Below are positions 45,674 to 56,825 of a stretch of 64,000 nt of DNA, piece by piece. The DNA comes from Stomorhina lunata (taxonomy: Eukaryota; Arthropoda; Insecta; Diptera; Rhiniidae), in contig OW121744.1 in the NCBI GenBank assembly GCA_933228675.1, positions 101,506,122 to 101,570,121 on the forward strand. The letters run 5' to 3'. The translations under genes were made by a program, and so were the position numbers. The first letter of the stretch is position 1. Each line of letters opens with the position of its first letter. Below the pieces are notes generated by a model that did not search any database, was not told the DNA's origin, and saw nothing but the letters and a program-made list of their open reading frames with translations.

Positions 45674-46836
45674 TTATTTTCATTTGAGTTTGTGGCCCGT
45701 ACATAGTGTCTATTGCCACGGTTATTGTCATATCTTTGTCTGTTTCTATTATTGTAATTGCTGGTGTTATTATTATTATTATTGTTGTTGTTTCGTGGGT
45801 AGTAGTTTCTACCGCGAAATCTTCTGTTGTTTCCACGATAATTGTTGTATGTAGGCTTCTGCCTATAATATAATATAGCATTTTGTTGCCCTGTTGCTTC
45901 AGTGCAGCTATTTACAAATTTAGTGACGGCTTCATTCATGTTATTAAATTGCCCTGCTTCCATGATAAGTTTCACCTTATCAATGGTGCAGTTTTTAGTA
46001 AGTGCTTTTACGGCTACTTGTGTGGCATATTTGTTCGCTAATTCAGTTGTTAATCCGTCCGATATATATGCATTTTCTAACGATTTTGTAAGGGATTCTA
46101 TTTCTGTACAGTACGTATTTGCAGTTTTATTATTTTGTTTTGTATTCATAATCTTTGCGGATATAACTTCGACAGATTCTCCTTTAACAGTTTGCTTTAA
46201 TTTATTAATTATTTGTAATATTGTGGACTCATTGTCTATTAGATTCCTAGCACTTCCTTTAAGTTTTGTCTTGATAAGTGATATTGCAATTTGTTCATGC
46301 GAGTCCTTAATTGATTCCACTAGCTGAAGTGAATCTAAAAATGATCTTAAATTTTCTGGTTTTCCGTCAAATTCGATTAGAAGTTTTGAGGCTGTGCTCA
46401 GAAATTCTGTCACTGATTGAGGCATTTTTGTGTATTTTTCCGACTTGTCCGAGTCTGAATTTGATTCTTCTTCCGAAATAGGATCAAACTTCACAGTATC
46501 TCCATAAATTAATACAATATCTGTGTCAATTTTTAGTGGCTCCTCTACTGAATGTGGTACTGTCTGATTAATTCTATACTTATCTAAAATTCTCACCAAC
46601 TGATCTCGTAAAGTCCAGTATATTTCTAATGTTTCTTTCTTATGTGTTGTTTTAAATTTTTCCTTATATTTAAATATTATTTCCCTTATAGATTCTAATG
46701 AGCTCACAATTATATTTAAATGTTTTCTTACTGTCTCTGGGCGTATGTAACTATTTTTATTTATACACTTATATGATTTTTTAAAATTTTCTCTTTCTGC
46801 TGAAATAATTTTTTCAATTAACTCCCACTGCTCCAT
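45634..46836 (-). CDS. gag: Gag protein of retrotransposon 2 (400 aa)
   Basis: The structural protein of the particle. The N-terminal 120 residues are charged and probably helical. An acidic Ser-rich linker follows, then a capsid-like helical region at about 145-325. The C-terminal 65 residues are very rich in Arg, Gly, Asn and Tyr, with a run of nine Asn. There is no CCHC zinc knuckle, so the RG/N-rich tail is the likely RNA-binding segment, as I recall for 412/mdg1-type Gag. The ATG at 46834-46836 abuts the stop codon of the 73-codon ORF upstream (TAAATG), so ribosomes may reinitiate here. Assignment rests on position and composition; Gag sequences diverge fast. Confidence 0.88.
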   Translation of the reverse strand: MEQWELIEKIISAERENFKKSYKCINKNSYIRPETVRKHLNIIVSSLESIREIIFKYKEKFKTTHKKETLEIYWTLRDQLVRILDKYRINQTVPHSVEEPLKIDTDIVLIYGDTVKFDPISEEESNSDSDKSEKYTKMPQSVTEFLSTASKLLIEFDGKPENLRSFLDSLQLVESIKDSHEQIAISLIKTKLKGSARNLIDNESTILQIINKLKQTVKGESVEVISAKIMNTKQNNKTANTYCTEIESLTKSLENAYISDGLTTELANKYATQVAVKALTKNCTIDKVKLIMEAGQFNNMNEAVTKFVNSCTEATGQQNAILYYRQKPTYNNYRGNNRRFRGRNYYPRNNNNNNNNNTSNYNNRNRQRYDNNRGNRHYVRATNSNENNSENSEDPLGSTQ

Positions 46837-47058
46837 TTATATTTTGTCTAGGTTATCTGCCCTACTTGCGTACTTCTTCTTTACTCTTCTATTGTGCATT
46901 TGGTAAATGCGAAGCAAAAAATTTATTATCATTATTAATGTGATTATCAACAAGTAAATTTCTATTGCTGGATAATTACTAGTTTTTCCCTCAACTATTT
47001 CTATGTCATTTACGACATTAGCTTTGGGATGGTCAAGCTTTGTTGATGATCTACACAT
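46837..47058 (-). CDS. Small predicted membrane protein ORF upstream of gag (73 aa)
   Basis: The frame has an ATG start and 73 codons. About 30 polar residues are followed by one strongly hydrophobic segment at about 31-49, rich in Ile and Leu. A basic tail follows (RRVKKKY at about 57-63), suggesting a single-pass protein with a cytosolic C terminus by the positive-inside rule. Its TAA is immediately followed by the gag ATG, so the two are likely read from the same transcript. I do not recognise the family. It could assist particle assembly at membranes, or serve mainly to control gag translation. Short length limits confidence that it is made. Confidence 0.6.
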   Translation of the reverse strand: MCRSSTKLDHPKANVVNDIEIVEGKTSNYPAIEIYLLIITLIMIINFLLRIYQMHNRRVKKKYASRADNLDKI

Positions 47059-47158
47059 TTCAAAAAAAAAAAAAATCCTGGAATCGCTACTGTAGGTCCA
47101 CAGAATTCAAATAAATCTTTTTCTTTAATTTCTATTTAAAATATTTGTATTTCTATTT

Positions 47159-47164
47159 AAAAAA

Positions 47165-47200
<36 letters not shown>
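47159..47200. other. A10-T32 homopolymer tract in the leader of retrotransposon 2
   Basis: On the plus strand ten A are followed by about 32 T; the element transcript therefore has a long A run followed by a U run that could pair with it. Tract length is prone to assembly error. Confidence 0.8.
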
Positions 47201-47203
<3 letters not shown>

Positions 47204-47227
47204 CTATTTTATTTTAATTTTGCCTCG

Positions 47228-47271
47228 AGCGAATCTCGCTTACAGGCCCTGTAAGTGCGGATTAGACGCAC
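47228..47271 (-). other. Three consecutive hairpins in the leader of retrotransposon 2
   Basis: These are immediately adjacent inverted repeats. AGCGA-ATC-TCGCT lies at 47228-47240. CTTACAGG-C-CCTGTAAG lies at 47239-47255, with an 8-bp arm and a one-base centre. GTGCG-GATTAGA-CGCAC lies at 47255-47271. This GC-rich island sits between two AT tracts (47280-47315 and 47159-47200) and between the two small ORFs. Such a structure might influence translation, packaging or dimerisation of the transcript; this is inference. Confidence 0.7.
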
Positions 47272-47324
47272 TTTATTAACATATATATATTTTTTTTTTA
47301 TATATATATTTTTCTTCTTATAAT

Positions 47325-47621
47325 TTATTCTTTCGCCTTTGCCCTTCGTCTTTGCAGTTCCTGCTGGATAAGGAAATCTATTTCATCGATTTTGTTCCAC
47401 ATTCTTGATGCTTCTGTCCAGCCTGGTGGTATTTCTGCATTCAAAAGCCGTTGAATGATGGCTTTTTCCCGCTTCAGCTTTTGTACTACGCCACCTCGGC
47501 GTTTTCTTTTTATAGGGTTCTTTGCTTCCGCTTCGTTGGGCAGAGACGGCTTTTTCTGCCTTCTTCTATACTCGTCAATTGTGATTGGCTTGGGTCCTTG
47601 TCCAGCCGGGTACTTTTCCAT
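47325..47621 (-). CDS. Small basic ORF in the leader of retrotransposon 2 (98 aa)
   Basis: The first open frame after the 5' LTR, starting at an ATG about 150 nt past the LTR. It encodes 98 residues rich in Lys, Arg and Glu. The cluster KRKRR at 38-42 looks like a nuclear localisation signal, and residues about 45-62 and 75-96 look helical. No domain recognised. It could be a nucleic-acid-binding or regulatory product, or an upstream frame affecting gag translation. An open frame of this length in very AT-rich sequence, with a distinct amino-acid composition, makes it more than chance. Confidence 0.55.
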   Translation of the reverse strand: MEKYPAGQGPKPITIDEYRRRQKKPSLPNEAEAKNPIKRKRRGGVVQKLKREKAIIQRLLNAEIPPGWTEASRMWNKIDEIDFLIQQELQRRRAKAKE

Positions 47622-47753
47622 TTATTTGCTTTAATTTATTATGGCTCCAGATGACACCATCGGGCGTTAGGAATTAATTAAAGGGTGCTTAAGTATATAG
47701 CACTTCCTTTAAAGTGTTCTTGGGTGCTACTAAATTTTCACCACTTCCAAGGA

Positions 47754-47767
47754 TGGCAGGATCGCCA
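47754..47767 (-). other. Primer-binding site, tRNA-Arg type
   Basis: The minus strand reads TGGCGATCCTGCCA directly inside the 5' LTR. It is complementary to the 3' end TGGCAGGATCG plus CCA of a fly tRNA-Arg as I remember it, over 14 nt. 412 and mdg1 are known to use tRNA-Arg. Confidence 0.88.
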
Positions 47768-48176
47768 TGTAAATAAAAGTTTTTATTATTTTGTTTATTT
47801 AGCCCTGTGCGACTAAAACGCATAGTTAGGCTGATATTTATTGAATGTCTTTAGCTTAAAATTATTCCGAATTTTATACATATTATTTGCTGATCAAGCA
47901 ATTATGTTGACAGTGGAAGGTATAGCGGTTTGATATTGAGAATTTCAACAATTCCCAAGAATATCAAAAGACGAACATTTCCAACACTAAAAGTGTTGAT
48001 AGTATTAATTGTTTAACTGCAAACGCAAGCAAATTGATCGTTGCTTTAGTTAACCCAGCATAAGTGCTAGCAACGTTGTATGCGTGTGTATGTACGTCAT
48101 TAATAATTATTGTTTTGGTAATAAAAGAATTGCTGCCAATATGTGTCGGCAATATAGACATCATGAACACGCTACA
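47768..48176 (-). repeat. 5' LTR of retrotransposon 2 (promoter LTR)
   Basis: The upstream LTR, same sequence as 41412-41820 as far as I can read. The TATAAAA candidate on the minus strand lies at 47872-47878 and would drive transcription toward gag. Confidence 0.95.
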
Positions 48177-48180
48177 CTAT
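48177..48180. repeat. Target-site duplication CTAT, right copy
   Basis: Matches 41408-41411. The restored site is an ordinary family F core, TTTTTCTATAGAAAA. Confidence 0.88.
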
Positions 48181-49330
48181 AGAAAATTTTTTTAATACAA
48201 AATTTTTTTACCAAATATTTTTCTACTTTTTATAAAAAATTTTACTATAAAAAACTTTTTCTATAGTTAATTTTTTGTCAAAAATTTTTGTAAAGAAAAT
48301 TTTTTTACCAACAATTTTTCGATAGGATTTTTTTACGAAAAATTTTCTATAAATTTAAGAATATTTTTTATCAAAAATTTTTCTATAGAAAATTTTTATC
48401 AAAAATTTTTCTATAAAAAATTTTTTGTCAAAAATTTTTCTATATTTTTTTATAATTTTTTTTATAAAAAAATTTTCTATTGAAAATTTTTTTATCAAAA
48501 ATTTTTCTATAGAAAATTATTTAAACAAAACTTCTACAGAAAATTTTTCTTTAGAGATTTTTTTATCAAAAATTTTTTTATTAAACATTTTTCTATAGAA
48601 AATTATTTTAACAAAACTTTTTCTACAGAAAATTTTTTTTGATAAATTTTTCTTTAGAAATTTTTTTATTAAACATTTTTCTATAGAGAATTTTTCTATC
48701 AAAAATTTTTCTATAATAATTTTTTTTATCAAAAATGTTTCTATAGTAAATTTTTTATTAACATTTTTTCTATAGCAACTTTTTTTATCCAAAATTTTTT
48801 CTATAAAAAATTTTTTTATCAAAAATTTTTCTATACAAAATTTTTTTATAGAAAATTTATTTATCCAAAATTTTTGTATAAAAATTTTTTTTATCAAAAA
48901 TTGTTTTTAAAAAATTTTTCGATAGGAAATTTTATTGATGAAAAATTTTCTATAAAAAATATAGAAAATTTTTTTATCAAAAAATTTTTTATACAAAATT
49001 TTTTTTCTACAGAAATTTTTTTTTCTATAGAAAGTTTTTTTCTATAGAAATTTTTTTTCTATAGAAAATTTTTTTATTAAATTTTTTTTTATTAAAAATT
49101 TATCTATAGAAAATTTTTTTATAGAAAAATTTTTCTATAGAAAATTTTTTTATCAAAAATTTTTCTGAAATTTAAATTAAAAATAAAATAACATTTCTTT
49201 TTTTAAATAAAAAGTTTTTTATAGAAAATTTTTTATAGAAAAATTTTTTTAAAAAAAAAATTTATAGAAATTTTTTTAAAAAAATTTCCAATAGGAAAAT
49301 TTTCTACAAAATATATAAAATATTATTCTA
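48177..49330 (+). repeat. Family F array, part right of retrotransposon 2
   Basis: Continuation of the interrupted array, with the same units as 40440-41411. From about 48980 it grades into T/A tracts with repeated TTTCTATAGAAA. Long stop-poor frames on the minus strand (for example 48517-48897, Lys/Ile/Phe-rich) are repeat artefacts. Confidence 0.9.
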
Positions 49331-49334
49331 TCGA

Positions 49335-50660
49335 AAACTGTTATAATAAAATAATTTTCAACGAAAAAAATGTAGCAATTATCTGTAGATAACTGTTATA
49401 CTAGAAGAAATTTTTTAGGAAAATTGTAGCAATCGTACTATTTTCATTTTAATACTTTAAAAATAGAACAAATTATTGTAAAAAACTGTTATACTTTTTT
49501 ATAGAAAACTGTTATACGTGAACAATTTTCTATAAAAAATGGCTACATGCAAACATTTTTCTATAAATATACATATATTTCTTTCCTAAAATTGTATATA
49601 GGAAACTGTTATACTCGAGCAATTTTTTATATAAAACTGTTATAATTGAACAATTTTGCGAAGAAAACTGTTATAATTGAATTCTTTTCTACGGAAAACC
49701 TTTGGTGTCAAATGATTTTCTATCGAAACCCGTTTTTTTTTGTATAAAACTGTTATACTTGAAAGATTGTTTATAGAAACTGTTATATTATTATATTTTT
49801 TAATAGAAAACTGTAATAATCGAAAAATTTTGTACAGAAAACTGTTATAATCAAACTTTTTACTGCAGAAAACGTTTAACATAAAAAATGTTTCTACAAA
49901 AAAATTGTTATACTAGAATAATTTTTAACAAAAAACTGTTATAATGGAGAAGTTTGTTTAGAAACTATTATAATCTAGCAATATTTTATAGAAATTGTTA
50001 TAAATTAATTCATTTTTACATACTCTTAAAGCCGATATTTTTTTTTGTAGAAATCTGCTATAGAATTTTTTACCGAAAACTGTTATAATTGAACACATTC
50101 TGTGGAAAACGTTTAACATCAAAAAATTTTCTGTGGAAAACTATTATACTAGAATAATTAAAAAAAAAACTGTTATAATCGAAAAGTTGTCTTTAGAAGC
50201 TATTATAATCCAACAATTTTCTATAGAAACTCTAATAATTGAATATTTTTTTACAGAAAACTGTTATAATTTAGTGATTTGTAATAGAAAACTGTTATAA
50301 CCGAAATATTTCCTATTGAAACTATTTACAATCAAACAATCTTTTCTAAAACTTTAATACTAGAACAATTATGAAAGAAATATTGAAATATGCAACAAAT
50401 TGTGGACGGAAAACTGTTATAATGAAACTATATTTAATGGAAACTCTAAACTTTTAAATTGTTTATTGAAAACTTTTATAATCGAACAATTTTGTATAGA
50501 AAATTTATGTAACTGACCAATTCTCTATACAAAAATTATTATTTCTATATGGAAACTTTTAATGATGAATATTTTTATATAGAAAATTATTATAATTAAA
50601 AAAATTCTGTAAAAACTATTATACTTTATCATTTTTCTTGAAAAAGCTATAAAATTTAGC
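49335..50660 (+). repeat. Family G degenerate array
   Basis: Units combine AAAACTGTTATAATCGAACA with ATTTTCTATAG at about 31-bp spacing. Many units are partial or diverged. The core TTTTCTATAGAAA survives in only part of them. The block follows family F without a clear spacer. Confidence 0.85.
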
Positions 50661-52299
50661 AATTTATATATTACAAAATATTTTTCAGTTTACCTTAATT
50701 TCTTTGTCTTTTTCCTAAAACTAGACTTCACTTTCCGACTTAATAGTTTTTATATTTTTAGCAAATTTTCTTTTAAACACTTGCTTTTTGTTAACTTATT
50801 TGTACTTAAATTAAGCCCAAAGCAGCTCTCATTAAATATTTGATAAATTTCCCCCATCTTTAATAGTCTCCCTCTACCCCCATCCCAAACATTTTCTACT
50901 TCATTAAATTATGCCTAAAATTATACTATGGCAAAACGAAATCAAATAAAGTTCGTGTTTCAACAAAGAAATACCAGCAATTTTTCTTTTTAAGCAAAAC
51001 CAAAAATAAAATGCTGTATTTTATTAACAAGAAATCACAACTTTATGATTATTTTCTCACCTCAATTCAATGGCAACTAAAGACATTTATTTCTCTTTAC
51101 ACAAAATTAACTACATTACTAATGGCCAATGCCATCCACGGGCGTTGGTAGACAGGGAAGATGGCTTCAAAGAAAAGCAAATTTCAAAGAAAAGAGGAAA
51201 AAAAACTGCTACAAATAGAAAAATTACTGGGAATATTGAGGCAAGAAAAAAATTACAACTTTTTGATAAATTTACTACACAAATTGTGAACTTCATTTAG
51301 AAGATTTCGAGCAACAAAACGGTGGGTGTTTTAACGTTTAATGTTGTTTTTTTTGCAGACTTTTAACGATTTTTTTTTTCATCCAACTTTTTTGCTTTGT
51401 GGTGTCTGTTTCTTTTCGAGCAAACTTTTTCCATTTTCACATTTCAGGGAAAAATGATGGGTTTTTTCTTTCTTTCGTTTTTGCTCTGTAAATGTTGCTC
51501 TCGAGCTATTTGGTTTGGTTTTGGTGTGTAACGTTCATTTTCTTTAATACTCTGCAACATTTAACAATTTAAGTAAAAAAGTCAAATGAAAAATACAATA
51601 AAATTATAAAGAAGACATGGTGAGTGTATAAAGTAAATGTGTAAGTAAGCGTCCGTCCTTCCGTCTATTCGTTTGTGTGTGTTTTAGAGCGATTTCAGTC
51701 CAAAACATTTAGCTATACTTTATTATATTGTTTTTGTAGTTGTATTTTTGTAATACTTTTCCTAACCATGATAATAGCAGCAACAGTGGCAGCAGCAAGC
51801 AGTTACTGCCAACATTTGCTTTTTCAAGTTTTACCATCTTCATGATACTTGAACGATTTTTATACTTAAATTTTCTTTTATTTTTTGGTTGTCCTGTATA
51901 AGTGTCTGTATATGTGTCTATGTATTTCACTAGTCAAAATGTAAGAGTGGTATTTTTATACTTAATCTCAAGAGGGTAATTTATGATGATCATTTGTTTT
52001 GTTAAAAGCATTGGCAAGAAATAGAAACAATAACAACAAAAGTAATGGCAAATACTATCAGCACGAACATTGGCAGAAAAGAACAGGACAGAAGCAACAC
52101 AAACAAAAACAACATCAACACAAACCATGTCTTTCTGACCATTGACGGGCACGTTTTTTTAATTCCCCAAAAAAAACCTCAAAAAGGCAACAAGAAATTA
52201 AATTACAAAACATGAAATTTTTAAATAAAAATTAAACAAAAAACTGAACATCACAGGATTTTCCCCACAAAACCCTAAAATATCACAAGTTTTTTATCA
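50661..52299. other. Inter-array spacer, no confident gene
   Basis: AT-rich sequence with T-rich tracts. A near-motif GCCTAAAATTATAC lies at 50913-50926. A 76-codon plus-strand frame at 51070-51300 (starts ATGGCAACTAAAGAC, Lys-rich) and a frame on the opposite strand overlap; neither has a recognisable domain. Confidence 0.55.
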
Positions 52300-53560
52300 A
52301 ACAAGTTGTGATATCATAAGTTTTCTATAGAAAAAGTTGTGATATCACAAGTTTTCTATGGAAAAAGTTGTGATATCACAAGTTTTCTATAGAAAAAGTT
52401 GTGATATCACAAGTTTTCTATAGAAAAAGTTGTGATAACACAAGTTTTCTATAGCAAAAGTTGTGATAACACAAGTTTTCTATAGAAAATTTTGTAATAA
52501 CACAAGTTTTCTATAGAAAAAGTTGTGATAACATAAGTTTTCTATAGAAAAAGTTGTGATAATACAAGTTTTCTATAGAAAAAGTTGTGATATCACAAGT
52601 TTTCTAAAGAAAAAGTTGTGATAACACAAGTCTTCTAAAGAAAAAGTTGTAATAACACAAGTTTTCTATAGAAAAAATTGTGATATCAAAAAATTTCAAT
52701 AGAAAAAGTTGTGATATTACAAACTTTCTATATAAAAAGTTGTGATATCACAATTTTTCTATAGAAAAAATTGTGATACCACAAGTTTTCTATAGAAAAA
52801 GTTGTGATATCACAAGTTTTCTATAGAAATAGTTGTGATAACACAAGTTTTCTATAGAAAAAGTTGTGATAACACAAGTTTTCTATAGAAAAAGTTGTGA
52901 TAACACAAGTTATCTATAGAAAAAGTTAAGATAACACAAGTTTTCTATAGAAAGAGTTGTGATAACACAAGTTTTTGATAGAAAAAGCTTTGATATCACA
53001 AGTTTTCTATAGAAAAAGTTGCGATATCACAAGTTTTTATAGAAAAAGTTGTGATATGACAAGTTTTCTATAGAAAAAGTTGTGATATCCCAAATTTTCT
53101 ATAGAAAAAGTTGTGATATCACAAGTTTTCTATAGAAAAAGTTGTGATATCACAAGTTTTCTATAGAAAAAGTTGTGATATCACAAGATTTCTATAGAAA
53201 AAGTTGTGATATCACAAGTTTTCTATAGATGATATCACAAGTTTTCTATAGAAAAAGTTGTAATATCACAAGTTTTCAAAAGAAAAAGTTGTGACATCAC
53301 AAGTTTTCTATAGAAAAAATTGTGATATCACAAGTTTTCTATAGAAAAAGTTGTGATATCACAAGTTTTCTATAGAAAAAGTTGTGATATTACAAGTTTT
53401 CTATAGAAAAAGTTGTGATATCACATGTTTTCTATAGAAAATATTATCATATCACAAATTTTCCATAGAATACTTGCGATATTACGAGTTTTTTTTATAA
53501 AAAAAATCTATGATATTACAAATTTTCGTATAAAAAACTTGAGAAATCTCAACTTTTTCT
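52300..53560 (+). repeat. Family H 31-bp double-palindrome array, block 1
   Basis: Units read GTTGTGATATCACAAG then TTTTCTATAGAAAAA. Each has two dyads, centred on GATATC and CTATAG, about half a period apart. Variants with GATAACACAAG are clustered at 52430-52670 and 52830-52980. The right end decays gradually. Confidence 0.95.
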
Positions 53561-54235
53561 ATAAAAAACTTTCTTTTAGAAAATTTTATACAACACAACT
53601 TTAAGTGTCCTTTTGTTTTCTCTGTCCCTAAAAATTTACTTAAAAGCAGCTTAATTTTATCCTCTTTGAGAAATCTCTGCTCCAAAGAGTAGGCAATTAA
53701 TTGAGGCGTCCTTGACCGACTTAAAATTTATTGCACGATTCAAAACGTACAAGTGGCATTGTGATGTGAGTGGATCAAAATGAAAGAATGAAAGAAAGCT
53801 CAAGAAGCAAACCATATAAAATTCTACTTAATATTTAGAACAAAGTCAATTTATATTATAGTAAAGAGAAAGACAGCTAGAGTTAACTATAAAAAAAATA
53901 ATAGAATTTGTATGCGTTTTATATATATTTTTCTTTTAAACAAGAAAAATTGTTCAAGAAAATTGAAGAAAAATACCAGCTTTGCAAAAAATAAATAGCT
54001 ATTTTATATAAACTATAATAGTATGTAGGATTATAGTATATAAAAAAAAGAAATAATAGACGAAAGTAAAACTGAACTAGTAGTACCCACCCACATTGCA
54101 TAAATATACTTGTATTTTCCCTTAACTATTACTTACATGTTCTATTTGTAATCAAAAAATAAAGTCACAAATCAACCCACAGAATCAAAAGGTCAGACAA
54201 AACATATACCAGACGCCTGGTAAACTTTAAAGTTA
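53561..54235. other. Spacer between family H blocks
   Basis: AT-rich sequence. The short frames here are not credible as genes. Confidence 0.55.
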
Positions 54236-55485
54236 TGATATCACAAGTATTTTATTAAAACAGTTGTAATATTACCAGTTTTCTATAGAAAAAGTTGTGA
54301 TATCACAAGCTTTCTATAGAAGTTGTGATATGACAAAATTTCTACAGAAAAACTTGTGATATCATATGTTTTTGCAGAAAAATTTGCAATATCACAAGGT
54401 TTTTATAGAAAAGGTTATAATATCACAAGTTTTCTTTAGAAGATGTAATGATATCAGAAGTTTTCTTTAGAAAATGTTCTGATAACACAAGTTTTCTTTA
54501 GAAAAAGTTGTGCTATCACAAGTTTTTGTTAGAAAATGTTATGATATCACAAAATTTCATAAGAAAAAAATAGGATATCACAAAATTTCATAAGCAAAAA
54601 ATAAGATATCACAAGTTTTCTTTACCAAAAAAAATGTGATATCACAGGTTTTCTTTGGAAAAAATTGTGATATCACAGGTTTTCTTTGTAAAAAGATGTT
54701 TCATCACTGTTTTTTTTTTAGAAAAAGTTGCGATATCACAAGTTTGCTTTAGAAAAGGTTGCGATATCACAGGTTTTCTTTAGAAAAAGTTGTGATATCA
54801 CAAGTTTTCTGTAGAAAAACTTGTGATATCACAAATTTTCTTTAGAAAAAGTAGTGATATCACAAGTTTTCTTGGGAAAAATCTCTGATATTACAAGATT
54901 TCTTTGGAAATGTTGTGATATCACAAGTTTTCTATAGAAAATGTTGTGAAATCGCAAGTTTTCTTTAGAAAAAGTTGTGATATCACAAGTTTTCTATTGA
55001 AAAACTTGTAATGTCAGAAATTTTCTTTAGAAAAAGTAGTGATATCACAAGTTTTCTTGGGAAAAATCTCTGATATTACAAGATTTCTTTGGAAAAGTTG
55101 CGATATCACAAGTTTTCTATAAAAAATGTTGTGAAATCGCAAGTTTTCTTTAGAAAAAATTGGGATATCAGAAGTTTTCTTGAGAAAAAGTTGTGATATC
55201 ACAAGTTTTCTTTAGAAAAACTTGTGATATCACAAGTTTTTTTTAGAAAAACATGTGATATCACAAGTTTTCTTTAGAAAAAACAAGGTTTCTTAAAGAA
55301 AAGTTTGTGATATCACAAGTTGTATTTTCTTTAGAAAACTTGTGATATCACATATTATTCTTTAGAAAAATTTGTTATATCATAAGTTTTCTTTAGAAAA
55401 ATTTTAATATTACAAGTTTTCTTTAGAAAAATTGTAATATCAAAAGTTTTCTTAAGAAAAATTTGTTATACCACAAGAGTTTTTT
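54236..55485 (+). repeat. Family H array, block 2 (CTTTAG variant)
   Basis: Same period and orientation as block 1, but the core is mostly TTTTCTTTAGAAAA, which breaks the CTATAG dyad, while the TGTGATATCACA dyad is retained. A segment is duplicated: AAAGTAGTGATATCACAAG then TTTTCTTGGG occurs at about 54848 and 55031. Confidence 0.93.
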
Positions 55486-56825
55486 TTATGAGGATTTGTA
55501 TCTTGATCTAATCAAATTGTTTAGTAGGTTTCTACCCATATATATCAACATTTCTTGTGTACATGTATGTGTGTTGAATGATATGTGTGTGTGTCTAAAT
55601 GTCTGTATTTCTGAATTCAGTCTTTGTGAGCGTGTGTGTAACTCTGCTTGTTTTTAATAGATAACTAAAGTAATTTATTTTGGTATGGAGGTCATAGAGA
55701 GAAATACATAAACGAAAACATTTATTTTATTTTTATATCTATGTGTGTGTATGTGTATGTTAAGGATGTAAGTCCTATGTTCAAATTTCCTTTCTATTAC
55801 TCACATGCATGTGGGTGTTTCTTATTTTATATATGTCTGAATATTATACTCTACATATCACTTACGCATCATGGTCTTTTATTTAATTCTATTGTGTTTG
55901 TTTTTGCTGTTGGTATTTACTCCTAAAAGTAGACAATCTTTATTTGATGTTGCATATAAAATTGCTTAAATTACGTGTATGTTGGCCATATATTCTATTG
56001 TTTATATCTTAAAGTTGTTCGAGGAAATTGTCATTTTATTTTCTTCGTAGACTCTAAAACACAAAGATTATTTCTTCTGGAGACACAGACAGCACGTGTA
56101 TGTGTGCCTAGGGGTCTTTTTTCATCTTCTTTAGTTTATGTCTAAGTAATTTTATACCTTCTTAGTCATGTTTTTTGTTACTTCGTGTATTCTTCTTACT
56201 TTGTGTCCCAGCAAAAATCTCTAAAAGTTTATTCAGATACCCAAACCCTTACATATCTACTTTGACAGTGCTGGATATTGCTGCTCAAAAGCTAGAAAGT
56301 ATGCAATAAGAATACATGGTTTCCAATAATTGCTTCGATTATAGAGGCAAACTCATGTATTTTATCAAAGGTCCAAAAATATATCATTATCATATGTAAC
56401 TGCATTTCTAGAAGCCAAAGAATGCCACTACATTTCAGTAAAATTATTTTCATGTTCATGGAAAATAAGATCATTTTCTTTTCTTTTATATTCTATTTTA
56501 TTCTACTAATACTTGCTGGGTTATAACAATTTTTCATTCTACCACCAGAGGGTTGGGTAGGTTTAGGGTGTTGAGTGAGTCTTAAAACTGATTTGATTTC
56601 ATTTACAAAAATTACTATAATTTAAGAAAGTTTACGATACAAATTATTTATGTAGATTCAATTAGCTTAAGGAAGAAGAGGAAATGGCAAAATGTACGAT
56701 AAAAACAAATTTGGAAAAATGAGAAAAAATTTTCTCATACGACAATTTTATAACAAAAAATGAAAATGTGGTTAAGAAGTTAATAAAAAAAAGGAAAATT
56801 AATAAAAAGCAGAAAGATTACAAAA
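55486..56825. other. Inter-array spacer, no gene seen
   Basis: AT-rich sequence with TG-rich patches (55565-55600, 55740-55760). TCCTAAAAGTAGAC at 55921-55934 resembles the dispersed motif. Open frames are short and unsupported. Confidence 0.55.

Larger units (their letters stand above)
41412..48176 (-). mobile_element. Ty3/Gypsy LTR retrotransposon 2, 412/mdg1-like, complete, about 6.8 kb
   Basis: A minus-strand element with 409-bp LTRs (TGTAGCG...TTTACA) that read as identical, and a 4-bp CTAT target duplication. The order on the minus strand is 5' LTR, tRNA-Arg primer site, 98-codon ORF, three hairpins and an A/T tract, 73-codon membrane ORF, gag, pol in the -1 frame, A-rich tract, polypurine tract and 3' LTR. 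The tRNA-Arg primer, Gag without a CCHC knuckle, Pol of about 1.2 thousand residues and absence of env fit the Drosophila 412/mdg1 group. All frames are open, so the insertion appears recent. It splits a family F array. Confidence 0.96.

Noticed and set aside
51070..51300. 76-codon Lys-rich plus-strand frame
   Set aside because: Begins with a plausible ATG but has no recognised domain, an overlapping open frame on the other strand and AT-driven composition. Not enough to call a gene.
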